Shown: one piece after another, positions 25,214 to 34,284 of the stretch
How positions within the stretch are numbered: position 1 is the first letter of the stretch
Layout of the letters: the number at the start of each line of letters is the position of its first letter
Origin: an uncultured bacterium
GTDB lineage: Bacteria > Verrucomicrobiota > Kiritimatiellia > CAIKKV01 > CAITUY01
NCBI GenBank assembly: GCA_903895695.1
Contig: CAITUY010000083.1
Span: 1-64,000 of the forward strand
Reading direction: 5' to 3'
DNA length: 64,000 nucleotides
The notes under the pieces: generated by a model
What the model was told of the DNA's origin: nothing
The model's input: the letters and a program-made list of their open reading frames with translations, nothing else
Database searches by the model: none
Position numbers and translations under genes: made by a program

Positions 25214-26372
25214 CGGCGGCTCCCACCCACGCGTACAGCGCGGCGGCTTCCCGGGCGAACGCCTCGCGCGAGTGGCGTTCATGCGCGACCGCGGCGGCCC
25301 GGGCGCCGAGCGCGGCGCGCAGGGCGGGATCGGCGGCAAGTCGGCGCAGGCCGGCGGCGAACGCGTCCGGTTCCGGCGCGGCCAGGCAGGCGGTGTCGGG
25401 ATCGAGCGCCTGCGTGTGCGTCGGCAGGTCCGTGGCCAGCACGGCCTTGCCCGACGCCAGGTACGAGTAGAGCTTCATCGGCGTGTTGCTGCCCTTGATG
25501 CGGGGCGACACGAGCACGTCGGCGGCCTCGAACAGGGCCGCCAGCAGGCCCACCGGCTGAGGCCCCAGGAAGGACACGGTGCGGCCGAGGCCGAGTGCCT
25601 CGGCTCTCGCCCGGTAGCGGCGGACGTCATCGGCCCGCCCGCCCGCCACGACCAGGCGCATGGGGCTGCCATCTGCCGACGCCCGCGCAAAACTATCGAG
25701 CAGCAGGTCAATCCCCTGGTAGGACTCGAGGTTGCCGACGTACATGAACGTGACGGCACCCGCGGCCGGCGGGATGAGCGCCCGGACCGCTGCGCGATCG
25801 GCTTCGGTGGCCGGCTGCAGCAGCGAGATATCGTGCAGCAGGAAAACCTTTTTGGCGCCATATCCCTGCGCCACGTCGGCCAGGGCCGCGCAGACCGGCA
25901 CAACGGCTAGCGCCTCGCGGGCCGCCGTCCGTTCGAACCGTTCGAGCAGCGGCCGCATGAACCCGAGATACGGGAACTTTTCCGCGATCTGCCGGGCCAT
26001 GGCGGAATCCATGTCGTACAGGTACGGCGTGACGCAGCATCGTTTGATGCGCAGGGCCATATAGACCGACTCCTCGACCGCATGAACGAGATCGTAACGG
26101 TTCCGGCGCGCCAGCCGCAGGGCGTGGCCGACCATCACCGCGTCGCAAAGGATCTTCTTGATCGAGGGGCCGGGCGGGATGTTGCGGACGCCCAGGGGCC
26201 GCCGGATCCGGTGGAGCGTGACGCCGGGATAGGAGACCTCGCTGCCTTCGGGGTACGTCAGCACGTCGACCTGGTAGCCCAGGCCCGAGAGCGCCTGCAG
26301 CAGCAGGTTCACGGCGATCGGCGTGCCGCGTTCCTGGTAGAACGGGTGCGGGGCTAGCAGCAGAATTCTCAC
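25176..26372 (-). CDS. Glycosyltransferase family 4-like (GT-B fold)
   Basis: A 398-residue two-domain glycosyltransferase. The N-terminal domain has MRILLLAPHPFYQERGTPIAVNLLLQALSGLGYQVDVLTY. The C-terminal nucleotide-sugar domain has MYVGNLESYQGIDLLLDSFARA, RLVVAGG, then GSNTPMKLYSYLASGKAVLATDLPTHTQAL. The MKLYEYMA-like block, here with Ser for the usual Glu, is the donor-binding region. It probably adds a sugar to a surface glycan or lipid. It is a single gene, divergent from the GH116 gene; the 98-base divergent region holds a short palindrome (CACGATACGTG, 26407-26417). Confidence 0.88.
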   Translation of the reverse strand: MRILLLAPHPFYQERGTPIAVNLLLQALSGLGYQVDVLTYPEGSEVSYPGVTLHRIRRPLGVRNIPPGPSIKKILCDAVMVGHALRLARRNRYDLVHAVEESVYMALRIKRCCVTPYLYDMDSAMARQIAEKFPYLGFMRPLLERFERTAAREALAVVPVCAALADVAQGYGAKKVFLLHDISLLQPATEADRAAVRALIPPAAGAVTFMYVGNLESYQGIDLLLDSFARASADGSPMRLVVAGGRADDVRRYRARAEALGLGRTVSFLGPQPVGLLAALFEAADVLVSPRIKGSNTPMKLYSYLASGKAVLATDLPTHTQALDPDTACLAAPEPDAFAAGLRRLAADPALRAALGARAAAVAHERHSREAFAREAAALYAWVGAAVTGRTQPKPQVS

Positions 26373-26470
26373 AATCGTTCCGGCTTTGAAATAGGTGTAA
26401 ACATACCACGATACGTGTTAATTCGGTCAACGCGTTTCGGAGAGCAACGGCGGTGCAGCGGGAGATGAGC

Positions 26471-29116
26471 ATGAAGAACGCGAAGCGAAGAGACGGCGTC
26501 TATGAAGGCGTCCAGACGGCCGAAATCAGTTTCCCCCTGGGGGGCATCGGAAGCGGCTGCGTCGGACTGGCCGGGAACGGGCGGCTGGTGGACTGGGAGT
26601 TGTTCAACCGCCCCAACAAGGCCGGCCTGAACGGATTCAGCCATTTCGCGATCAAGGCTGAGCGCGGCGGCAAAGTCATCGATGCGCGGGTGGTGCAGGG
26701 CGACTGGACGGGGCCCCGGGCCGGAGGCGGATCGGGCACCTACGCGGGGTTCGGGTTCGGGCCGGACCGGGCGACCATGGCCGGGTTGCCGCATTTCCGG
26801 AAGCACAGCTTCCTGGGCCGATTCCCCCTGGCAACCCTCACGTTCGAGGAGCCGTCTTTCCCCGGCGTCGTGCGGATGACGGCGTACAATCCGTTCATTC
26901 CGCTCAATGACGCGGATTCGAGCATCCCCGCCGCGTTCTTTGAATTCGAAGCAACGAATACCGGGACCGAGGCCGTGGACTACACGATCGCCTTCACCGT
27001 CAAGAATCCGCACAGAGAAAAGAGCACGAACCGCTTGGTGAAGCAGGGCGCGACGACGCTAATCCACCTGACGAACGAGAGCCTGGCGGCCGATGACGTG
27101 GCCTTCGGCGATCTGAGCCTGGCCACTGATGCCGCTGCGGTCAGCGCCCAGGAATATTGGTTCCGGGGGGCCTGGTTCGACAACCTCGGCGTCTGGTGGC
27201 GCGACTTCATCGCGCCGGGGCCTCTTCAGGCGCGAACCTATCCGGCCGGTACGGGCGGCGGGCAGGATCATGCCTCGCTGGCCGCGCGGATTGCGGTGCC
27301 TGCCGGGCAGACAGGCAGAGTGCGGTTCGTGCTGACGTGGAGTTACCCCAACGCGACGAACTACTGGAACCCCGAGAAGAAAGCCGAGTGTTGCGGCTCG
27401 GGCTGCGAAGCCAAGCCCGCCACCTGGAAGAATTACTACGCCACGCGGTTCAAGGATTCCGCCGCCAGCGCGCAATACGGTTTGGCGCAGTGGGATCGCC
27501 TGTATGCCGAGACACTGCGGTTCAAAGAGGCTCTGTTCGGTTCGACGTTGCCGGCCGCGGTTCTGGATGCCGTGTCCGCGAACATATCGATTCTCAAGAC
27601 TCCCACCGTGATGCGGCTTGAGGATGGCTCCTTCTATGGATTCGAAGGATGCCATTGCGGCAGCGGTTGCTGCGAGGGGTCCTGCCAGCACGTCTGGAAC
27701 TACGCCTATGCCCTCCCGTTCCTGTTCCCAAAGCTGGAGCGGTCCATGCGCGAGATCGAATACCGCCACGGCATGGGCGACGATGGCGGCCTGGCGTTCC
27801 GGGTGCAGTTGCCCCTCGGCCGGGCCCGCTCGGGCTTCAGGCCCTGCGCCGACGGTCAGTTCGGCACGGTCATGAAGATGTACCGGGAATGGAAGATCTC
27901 CGGCGATACGGCCTGGCTCAAGCAGTGGTGGCCCGCGGTGCGGAAGTCCATCGAGTTCGCCTGGGCTCCTGCGAACGCGGATAAATGGGATCCGGGGAAG
28001 ACGGGGGTATTGTGGGGACGGCAACACCATACCCTGGACGTGGAGTTGTTCGGTCCCAACTCGTGGCTGACCGGTTTCTACCTGGGCGCGCTTAAGGCCG
28101 GCGCGGAAATGGCCGAGGCCTACGGCGATCGGGCGGCGGCCGCGGAATATCGGGCGCTGTTCGCAAAGGGTCGGGAATGGGTCGACACCCACCTGTTCAA
28201 TGGCGAGTACTACCATCAACAGGTCGATATCAAGAACCGGGCGCTGCTCGAACCCTACAGCACCCCGACGCCGGAAGGCTACCAGCCGGGCGATGCCTAC
28301 CATCAGTACTGGGACGACGAGCACCAGGAACTCAAGTACCAGATCATGGAAGGGTGCGGCATCGACCAGGTTGTCGCGCAGTGGCACGCGAACTTGATGG
28401 GGCTTGGCGATCTGTTCGATCCCAAGCAGACCCGGAAAGCGCTCCAGGCGATCTATCGGCACAACTTCAAGCCGTCGATGCGTAACTTCGCGAACTTTTG
28501 CCGTCTCTACTGCATGGAGGACGAGGCCGGGACCGTGATGTTCGACTGGCCGGAGGGCACCCGCAAACCCACGATCCCGATGACCTACGCCGAGGAGACG
28601 ATGCACGGGTTCGAGTACCAGGCGGCCTGTCACATGATCCAGGAGGGCCTGGTCAAAGAGGGCGTCGAACTCGTCGAGGCCGTGCGGGATCGCTATGACG
28701 GCGCAACGCGCAACCCGTGGAATGAGATTGAATGCGGCAGCAACTATGCGCGGTCCATGGCGAGCTATGCGCTGCTCAACGCGTTCAGCGGGTTTTCCTT
28801 CGACATGAGCCGGCGCGCGATCGGCTTCAAGCCGGCGCGTCTTCCGCGCACCGGATTCCGCTGCTTCTGGTCATTGGACTCAGGGTGGGGCGAGGTTGAG
28901 TTCGCCGGACTGTGCGTGACGGTGCGCGTGCTGGGCGGAACGCTTCAACTCGATGCCATCGATCTGCCGGCCCTGCGCCGCTCAAAGGCAGTGACGGCGC
29001 GGTTGGGCGGGCAACCGGTTGCGGCATCACGCAAAGGAGCCCGGATCCGACTGGCTACCACCGTTGCGATCGCGGCCGGAGGCGCGCTGACGGTTTCCGG
29101 CGAGCCCGGCGCGTGA
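26471..29116 (+). CDS. GH116-family beta-glycosidase (GBA2-like)
   Basis: An 881-residue enzyme with the two-domain layout of GH116: an N-terminal beta domain (from FPLGGIGSGCVGLAGNGRLVDWELFNRP to about 350) and a C-terminal alpha/alpha6 barrel. The family block CCEGSCQHVWNYAYALPFLFPKLERSMRE is clear. Likely nucleophile is Glu525 (HHTLDVE) and likely acid/base Asp632 (GCGIDQ), by family knowledge. Substrates are usually beta-glucosides or xylosides. Two Cys clusters (ECCGSGC near 310; CHCGSGCCEGSC near 395) stand out. No signal peptide is evident, so it is probably cytoplasmic. ATG 26471 has GGGAG six bases upstream; in-frame ATG 26465 and GTG 26453 are poorer. Confidence 0.87.
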   Translation: MKNAKRRDGVYEGVQTAEISFPLGGIGSGCVGLAGNGRLVDWELFNRPNKAGLNGFSHFAIKAERGGKVIDARVVQGDWTGPRAGGGSGTYAGFGFGPDRATMAGLPHFRKHSFLGRFPLATLTFEEPSFPGVVRMTAYNPFIPLNDADSSIPAAFFEFEATNTGTEAVDYTIAFTVKNPHREKSTNRLVKQGATTLIHLTNESLAADDVAFGDLSLATDAAAVSAQEYWFRGAWFDNLGVWWRDFIAPGPLQARTYPAGTGGGQDHASLAARIAVPAGQTGRVRFVLTWSYPNATNYWNPEKKAECCGSGCEAKPATWKNYYATRFKDSAASAQYGLAQWDRLYAETLRFKEALFGSTLPAAVLDAVSANISILKTPTVMRLEDGSFYGFEGCHCGSGCCEGSCQHVWNYAYALPFLFPKLERSMREIEYRHGMGDDGGLAFRVQLPLGRARSGFRPCADGQFGTVMKMYREWKISGDTAWLKQWWPAVRKSIEFAWAPANADKWDPGKTGVLWGRQHHTLDVELFGPNSWLTGFYLGALKAGAEMAEAYGDRAAAAEYRALFAKGREWVDTHLFNGEYYHQQVDIKNRALLEPYSTPTPEGYQPGDAYHQYWDDEHQELKYQIMEGCGIDQVVAQWHANLMGLGDLFDPKQTRKALQAIYRHNFKPSMRNFANFCRLYCMEDEAGTVMFDWPEGTRKPTIPMTYAEETMHGFEYQAACHMIQEGLVKEGVELVEAVRDRYDGATRNPWNEIECGSNYARSMASYALLNAFSGFSFDMSRRAIGFKPARLPRTGFRCFWSLDSGWGEVEFAGLCVTVRVLGGTLQLDAIDLPALRRSKAVTARLGGQPVAASRKGARIRLATTVAIAAGGALTVSGEPGA

Positions 29117-29130
29117 CGGCGCGCTGCCGT

Positions 29131-29393
29131 AGCAGACTGTCGGACTCAAACGTGGCGCGAGGTCCCAACCGTCGCAACCGGCGGGGACCGCCGGCTCCAG
29201 TTCGATTCTCGCGTGTCTTGGAGCCGGCCGTCCCGGCCGGTGGAGCGAGATGTTCTGGAGCCGGCCGTCCCGGCCGGTAGCGCGAGGTGTTCTGGAGCCG
29301 GCCGTCCCGGCCGGTGGGGCGAGATGTTTTGGAGCCGGCCGTCCCGGCCGGTAGGGCGTGATGCCCCCGGGGGCGTGCGTCCGACAGTCTGCT
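29131..29393. repeat. 263-bp segment bounded by 15-bp perfect inverted repeats
   Basis: AGCAGACTGTCGGAC at 29131-29145 recurs as its exact complement at 29379-29393. Inside are four 37-bp tandem units and, near 29186-29200, a partial inverted copy of the same motif. The structure resembles a small non-autonomous element, but no target-site duplication is visible. It fills the gap between the GH116 gene and the convergent DUF4349 gene. Confidence 0.75.
29220..29367. repeat. Four 37-bp tandem repeats, each with a GC-rich hairpin
   Basis: Units start at 29220, 29257, 29294 and 29331. The first 22 bases of each are identical and contain CCGGCC and GGCCGG around a five-base centre, a strong hairpin. 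The remaining 15 bases vary (GGAGCGAGATGTTCT and variants). Back-to-back units without spacers rule out a CRISPR array. Confidence 0.9.
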
Positions 29394-29397
29394 CACG

Positions 29398-30573
29398 TCA
29401 CGGGCGTATCGCCACCGACTGGCAGGCGCGGTCGAGGGCGTCGCGGTCTTTGGCCACCTCGTCGGCAAGCCCCCAGTATTCAATTGTATAGACGAAGTCG
29501 CGGGTGACGATGGCCGCGATCCGGTAGGCAAAGGTCCGCGCGCCGGCCGTGCGCTTGCCCTCAACCGCGAACCCATGGGCGCCAGTCGCGAGCGCAACGT
29601 CGTTCGTGCCGGTCACGGCGATGGCCTTGCCGGCCACCAGGCCGCGCCGCACGAGCGGCGCCCAGAACTCCGGCGTGCCACCCTCGAAATTGGGTTCACG
29701 CTGGACGAGCAGCATTACGCCGCTGCCGGACATGGCCCGCGTGCAGCCGTCGGACTCGTACAGCTTTACGTAGCCGGGTGGCAGGTCCATGCGCAACCAG
29801 GAACGCCAGTGGTGCTTGGGCGCAAAGCTGGCGTCGGGCGGCAGCACGATGTCCGCGCCGAGGTTGCGGACCCACGCGAAGGGGATGACATCCTGCAACT
29901 CGCTCGGCGACACGGGTGAGTTCAAGGTCACGGTGAGCGTTGAGTAGGCGATGGCATGCGATAGGTACTTCACGCGGCCCTTGAGTTGCTCGAGTTGCTC
30001 GGTAACCCGTTCGAGTTCCTTTTCGATCTTGAGCAGGTCCTCGACCTTGTCGCCCTTGTCGAGCAGTTTGACCAGGCGTTCGTGCATCTCCTGCAGGTTG
30101 CGCAGGCGGATGTCGAGGTCGAGCATTTCCTCAGTCACGTCGGTGCCCTTGATCTCGCGGGCGGTCATCTCGCCGAGCGCCTCGGTCTGGTGCAGCGCCT
30201 CCTGGAGGCGCGTGGCGGGGATGCGCAATACGATCGAATTTTGCGTCATGCTTTGCATGTAGCCTTTGAGGCGCAGGCCCATGGCCTTGAGCGTGTCCAG
30301 GGCGCCAGGCAAATCCTGCACCACGATCGCGAGCGTGGCGTCGTAGGTCATCAGGCGATCCGTGATGTTGGTCGTCTGTTCCACGCCGGCCGTCTCAGCC
30401 GGTTCGTCGCCATCGGCCGTCTCCGCACTGGTGGCCGCCGGCAGGCTGTCGGCATCCGAGCCCATCGAGGGCCGGGCACACAGCTTCGACGAGTAGTAGC
30501 TCTTGCAGCCGGGCACGGCTAACAGAAGCCCGACCCCAACAATCACGGCACAAACAAGCACTCGGGATGTCAT
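29398..30573 (-). CDS. DUF4349-domain lipoprotein
   Basis: A 391-residue exported lipoprotein: hydrophobic run 4-20 then AVPGC with lipid Cys23. Residues about 70-220 match DUF4349, with the MTYDATLAIVVQDL strand, RIPATRLQEALHQTEALGEM and a coiled coil (LDLDIRLRNLQEMHERLVKLLDKGDKVEDLLKIEKELERVTEQLEQLKGRV, about 165-215). The second half is a beta-rich domain of unknown type (SGSGVMLLVQREPNFEGGTPEFW onward). DUF4349 proteins normally have a membrane helix after the coil; here it is absent. ATG 30573 follows AAGGAGGGG. It lies 16 bases after the SGNH hydrolase gene, so the two are probably co-transcribed. Confidence 0.82.
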   Translation of the reverse strand: MTSRVLVCAVIVGVGLLLAVPGCKSYYSSKLCARPSMGSDADSLPAATSAETADGDEPAETAGVEQTTNITDRLMTYDATLAIVVQDLPGALDTLKAMGLRLKGYMQSMTQNSIVLRIPATRLQEALHQTEALGEMTAREIKGTDVTEEMLDLDIRLRNLQEMHERLVKLLDKGDKVEDLLKIEKELERVTEQLEQLKGRVKYLSHAIAYSTLTVTLNSPVSPSELQDVIPFAWVRNLGADIVLPPDASFAPKHHWRSWLRMDLPPGYVKLYESDGCTRAMSGSGVMLLVQREPNFEGGTPEFWAPLVRRGLVAGKAIAVTGTNDVALATGAHGFAVEGKRTAGARTFAYRIAAIVTRDFVYTIEYWGLADEVAKDRDALDRACQSVAIRP

Positions 30574-30589
30574 CGGAAGCCCCTCCTTT

Positions 30590-31288
30590 TCACGTTCCAC
30601 CACATGCCTCCGCCACGATCGGCTCGATGGCCTCGGCCCAGAGGCGGTAGCCGGCCTCGGTGGGATGCACGCCGTCGTTCATGAGAGCGGTGGGGATCGA
30701 GCCGTCGGCCGACAGAAAGCAGTTGCCGATGTCAAGGAAGCGGACGGACGCCAGCCCGGCGGCGAGCGCCGCCAGCCGCTCGTTGATCGCGATGATCTGA
30801 CCGCGCAGCGGATCGGCTACTGTGCTGCGGGGGAGAATGCCGAGCAGCAGCACCCGGCTGGCGGGCGAGGCCGCGGCGAGTCGGCCGATGATGGCGCTGA
30901 TGCCGTCGACGATCTCATCGGGCGTGTTGGTGCGGGCGTTGGCGGTGCCGGTCAGGTTGTTGGAGCCGATGAGCAGCACCACGAGCCGGGGCGTCTGGCC
31001 GTTGAACTCGCCGTGATCGAGCCGCCACAGCACGTTTTGCGTGCGATCCCAGCCGAAGCCGAGATTGAGGGCGTTGCGGCACCCGTAGTGTTCGGCCCAG
31101 ACGCGTTCGCCCCGGCCGGGCACATTGGGGTCGCCCTCGAACAGGTGCGTGATGGAGTCGCCGATGAACACGAAATCGTGATTGCCCGCCGCCGCCGCGC
31201 GCACCTTGGCGTCGTGACGCGCATACCAGTCGTAAAAGTCGGCTTCCAGTTTCGGGGTGGGTACGATTGCGGTGTTCATGGGTGTCAT
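30590..31288 (-). CDS. SGNH/GDSL-family hydrolase
   Basis: A 232-residue esterase-fold protein. Block I FIGDSITHLFEG holds the catalytic Ser, block II is NLGFGWDRTQNVLWRL, block III GSNN contributes the Asn, and block V NDGVHPTEAGY carries the Asp/His pair. It resembles PAF-acetylhydrolase-like SGNH enzymes that often deacetylate sugars, which would suit the glycosidases next door. No signal peptide is seen. ATG 31288 and ATG 31279 are both possible; neither has a good ribosome-binding site. It is divergent from the GH5 gene with a 109-base gap. Confidence 0.87.
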   Translation of the reverse strand: MTPMNTAIVPTPKLEADFYDWYARHDAKVRAAAAGNHDFVFIGDSITHLFEGDPNVPGRGERVWAEHYGCRNALNLGFGWDRTQNVLWRLDHGEFNGQTPRLVVLLIGSNNLTGTANARTNTPDEIVDGISAIIGRLAAASPASRVLLLGILPRSTVADPLRGQIIAINERLAALAAGLASVRFLDIGNCFLSADGSIPTALMNDGVHPTEAGYRLWAEAIEPIVAEACGGT

Positions 31289-31397
31289 TTGCGGTACTGT
31301 GCCGCATGTCGGCAATTCTGGCAACCGCGTCGTGGCGTCCCCGCTTTCTGCCGACGGGCTATCGCCACGGCGCCGCGCGGCGTGATAGGCTATCTCG

Positions 31398-33092
31398 GTG
31401 CGAACCTTTGTGATCATACTGACGGTGCTGTTCCTGGCGGGCCCGCTTTGGGCTGCGTCGCCTGTCCCTGCGCCGCCCGCCAAGCTGGCCGATTTTGCGC
31501 AGGTGGATATCTTCGCCGACGCGGCTGTTGGGGCGTTGAACGAAGGCTGCCTCGTTCGCGGGCACGGTTGGCTTTGCCGGGAAAACTGGCCTGATCTCGG
31601 AAGGCGCGGGCGAAGCTATCTCGCCGGCCTGGAAGTCAGCCGGCTTGCCTGGTCGCCCTTGGCCCTGCAGTTCACGCCGCGGCGTAGCGGGACGCTCACC
31701 GTCACGCTCGATTCCCCGTGGGAGGAACAATCGCCAGGCGTTATCTATCGGCAGGACGTTTGTTTCGATGCCGTATCCGCCACCGGGGCCAGTCTCACCA
31801 ACGGCAGTTTCGAGACGCTGGTCGGCCGCGCGCCCGCCGGCTGGGAGCGGGTGGGCGCGCCGGTGCCTGTGAGCCGCTCCGATCCCGCCCCGTTCGAAGG
31901 CCGCCGTTACGTGATCGTGTGGACCGGCAGCACCCTGCGGCAGACGCTCGCGGTGACCGGCGGCATTCCGGTGACGCTGTCGTTCCAGGCCCGCGCCCGC
32001 ACGCCCGCCGGCTACGTCGCCATGCCGCCGCTGCGCTCCCGCAACACGCCGGCCTACCGGGCGGCGCGCCAGTTCATGAGGGGTGTCAATTTGAGCCACT
32101 ACCTCGAGGCCCCGGCCGGCGAGGATTGGGGCCAGCGCTATACGACCGACGATTTCGCCCGCATCAAGTCGGAAGGCTTCGATCACGTCCGGATCCCGTG
32201 TGCGTGGCAGAATCACACCGACCCGGCCCCGGACTACACGATCTCGAATGCGTTCTTCGCCGTGGTCGACGCCCTCGTTGCCGGCGCAGTGACCAACGGC
32301 CTTAACGCGATCGTCGATATCCACAATTTCTACGCGTTCTCGTCCGATCCCGCGAGCAACAGCGCAGAGTTCTACGGGCTCTGGGAGCAGATCGCCCGGC
32401 ACTACTCGAACGCGCCACCCGGCGTGGCGTTCGAGTTGCTGAACGAGCCGCTGGTGGCCGCGCCCGGGCTGATGAACCCCATCAACGCGGAGGCCATCCG
32501 CCGGATCCGCGCCCTGCAGCCGCGCCGGACGATCTTCGTCGGGTGCGCGAATGCGAACGACGTCAACGCGCTGGAAGCCCTGCGCCTACCGGAGGATGAC
32601 AATCTCATCGTCACCATTCACGACTACGAACCGTTCCCGTTCACGCACCAGGGGGCGGACTGGGCCGGCTGGTCCGTGGCCACGACGAACGTCGTCTACC
32701 CAGGCCCGCCCGAGACGCCCCTCGAGCCGGATGCGTTCGTCGCTTCCCAGACTCGGACGCGCGCCTGGTTCGACGGTTACAACCGCCTGGAGCGGGCGTG
32801 CAACCCGTCGGGCCGTGCGGCGTTCGAAGACCGCCTGCGTTATGTGCGCCTGTGGTCCGACACCTACGGCCGGCCGGTGTATGTCGGCGAATGGGGCTGC
32901 TACATGGCGGCTGATCCGGCCTCGCGCGCCCGGTTTCATGCCGACAAGCAGGCCGTGCTCGACGAGCTGGGGTTGGGTTGGGCGCTGTGGGATTGGAAGG
33001 CCAACTTCGGCTACTGGGACGAGTCGTTCGACCGGCCCAGGCCGGGGCTCCGCGAGGCGCTATTCCCGCGAAAAGACGCACCTCGCCCGTAA
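31398..33092 (+). CDS. Secreted GH5-family glycoside hydrolase (cellulase-like)
   Basis: A 564-residue exported enzyme. Signal peptide 1-20 (VIILTVLFLAGPLWA-AS). Residues about 60-215 form a beta-sandwich-like, CBM-type domain. The GH5 barrel begins at RGVNLSHYLEAP, with RIPCAWQNH, AIVDIHNFYAF, acid/base Glu350 (ELLNEP) and nucleophile Glu498 (VYVGEWG). It would cleave beta-glucans or mannans outside the cytoplasm. GTG 31398 is the start. Its last dozen codons (from 33048) lie inside a dispersed repeat also found at 39098, so its natural C-terminus may have been replaced. Confidence 0.88.
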   Translation: MRTFVIILTVLFLAGPLWAASPVPAPPAKLADFAQVDIFADAAVGALNEGCLVRGHGWLCRENWPDLGRRGRSYLAGLEVSRLAWSPLALQFTPRRSGTLTVTLDSPWEEQSPGVIYRQDVCFDAVSATGASLTNGSFETLVGRAPAGWERVGAPVPVSRSDPAPFEGRRYVIVWTGSTLRQTLAVTGGIPVTLSFQARARTPAGYVAMPPLRSRNTPAYRAARQFMRGVNLSHYLEAPAGEDWGQRYTTDDFARIKSEGFDHVRIPCAWQNHTDPAPDYTISNAFFAVVDALVAGAVTNGLNAIVDIHNFYAFSSDPASNSAEFYGLWEQIARHYSNAPPGVAFELLNEPLVAAPGLMNPINAEAIRRIRALQPRRTIFVGCANANDVNALEALRLPEDDNLIVTIHDYEPFPFTHQGADWAGWSVATTNVVYPGPPETPLEPDAFVASQTRTRAWFDGYNRLERACNPSGRAAFEDRLRYVRLWSDTYGRPVYVGEWGCYMAADPASRARFHADKQAVLDELGLGWALWDWKANFGYWDESFDRPRPGLREALFPRKDAPRP

Positions 33093-33225
33093 CCTTGCAT
33101 GGGTAGGGCGAGGGCCTCCGGCCCCGCCGTGACAGACACGCAACAGGAACGCAACCGTCACGGCGCGGCAAGGATGCCGTCGCCCTACCTTGAATCCGCG
33201 CTACACCGCTTCTGGCGCTCCGACG
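33048..33225. repeat. Dispersed structured repeat, copy A
   Basis: About 178 bases homologous to 39098-39290. It starts inside the GH5 gene (peptide LREALFPRKDAPR) and continues past its stop. The centre is a long inverted repeat: GGTAGGGCGAGGGC at its left and GCCGTCGCCCTACC at its right, ending in CCGTGAC and GTCACGG on the inner sides. Each arm also has its own short hairpin (GGGCC/GGCCC; CGGCA/TGCCG). Confidence 0.8.
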
Positions 33226-33304
33226 CGCTACTCGCGTTCGGACCTTCCGGCCGTGAACTCTTTCTAGAATCTATCCTGCAAAGAGCGCAGAACTCGGATC
33301 GAAG

Positions 33305-33589
33305 TTGGACTACGTTCTGGGACGCGCAACCGGCAGCGCGCACAATATCCAACGCTCAAGAGCAATGCTTAATCAGATGGAGAGTATAGGACTGAGAGAT
33401 ACACCGGCGACGCGGCAATTGCTTACGGAAAGCCTGCAACAAGTTCTGCAACAAGAAGGTGCTCGGCAGGCTAATGGACGGATTCTGCGTGAATCCTTGC
33501 TGATGGGACCACAAGGAGGGGTTAAAGTCCAAAGTGTTTGGGAAGGCAACAAGCTCATTACTGTCATCCTTCACGGAGGTGGTGGATGA
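33305..33589 (+). CDS. Orphan C-terminal module of a polymorphic (Rhs-like) toxin
   Basis: A frame open from 33257 with no ATG until 33365; TTG 33305 gives 94 residues. The sequence LDYVLGRATGSAHNIQRSRAMLNQMESIGLRDT..., then RESLLMGPQGGVKVQSVWEGNKLITVILHGGG, resembles, from memory, the variable toxin tip at the end of Rhs/WapA-type proteins. The body of such a protein is missing: upstream is a dispersed repeat and the GH5 gene. It overlaps the next gene by four bases (ATGA), the usual toxin/immunity arrangement. Base composition is clearly more AT-rich than the surrounding genes. Probably a displaced cassette and possibly not translated by itself. Confidence 0.5.
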   Translation: MDYVLGRATGSAHNIQRSRAMLNQMESIGLRDTPATRQLLTESLQQVLQQEGARQANGRILRESLLMGPQGGVKVQSVWEGNKLITVILHGGGG

Positions 33590-34113
33590 CCAACCTGACG
33601 ACAGTTCGCGTGGCCGTTGGGAATTGCGAGTCCATGACCGCACTCAAACGATCCACAGAAAGAGCGAATAGTCCCGCGATTATCATAGGCGAATACGATG
33701 AGACTCCACGGGACTTCACGGTGCTGGACGTATCCCGCGAAATGATGCTGCTTGGGATCATAGGAATCGCATCCTACGGTGTGGGCATCCGACCGCAGCA
33801 CGTTGTGCGCGACACAACAATGATGGTGGGATATAATCATCAAATCGCGGTAATCGAACTCAACCCGTTTACGTTGTGCAAGCAGGTTGATCTATTGTCG
33901 CTGTTCTGGGAGTTCATCTCATTGCCAACATTGCCTGGAGTCGTCACGCTCTGTGAGACGGCTGTCGTGGCTGTCAGTGATTCGGGAGGCATTCTGTGGC
34001 GGCATGATATTGATCTGGTCAAGACGCATCAAGTTTGCGGTCGGGACTTATTCCTGACCTTCGACGATAGTCCCGCCTGGCGCATTGACCTGGTGTCAGG
34101 AAGACGACTGTGA
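33586..34113 (+). CDS. Candidate immunity protein for the adjacent toxin module
   Basis: A 175-residue protein of unknown family, mostly beta with hydrophobic strands (REMMLLGIIGIASYGVGIR, VVAVSDSGGILWRHDIDLVKTHQV, RDLFLTFDDSPAWRIDLVSGRRL). No signal peptide or membrane segment. ATG 33586 is preceded by GGAGGTGG (33575-33582) and overlaps the stop of the toxin module. Position, overlap and cytoplasmic character are the reasons for the immunity call; the sequence itself shows no named immunity domain. Low GC, like its neighbour, suggests acquisition together. Confidence 0.6.
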   Translation: MTNLTTVRVAVGNCESMTALKRSTERANSPAIIIGEYDETPRDFTVLDVSREMMLLGIIGIASYGVGIRPQHVVRDTTMMVGYNHQIAVIELNPFTLCKQVDLLSLFWEFISLPTLPGVVTLCETAVVAVSDSGGILWRHDIDLVKTHQVCGRDLFLTFDDSPAWRIDLVSGRRL

Positions 34114-34284
34114 AAGGCCCGACAGGCAATCGGCAACTTTGCGCGCCCTTTCGAGGTTGGGAGACAAATCGGAACTGATCGGGCAACAGGTGAAGCGACA
34201 TCTGCAATGACAGTGATCACCCGGGCTGACGGCTCACTTGTAACCGCGTTCCCAGGAAGGCCGTAAAACACAGGCGGTGAAGAC

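Noticed and set aside
29220..29367. CRISPR array
   Set aside because: The 37-bp units are directly adjacent with no spacers, only four copies, and no cas gene in the window.
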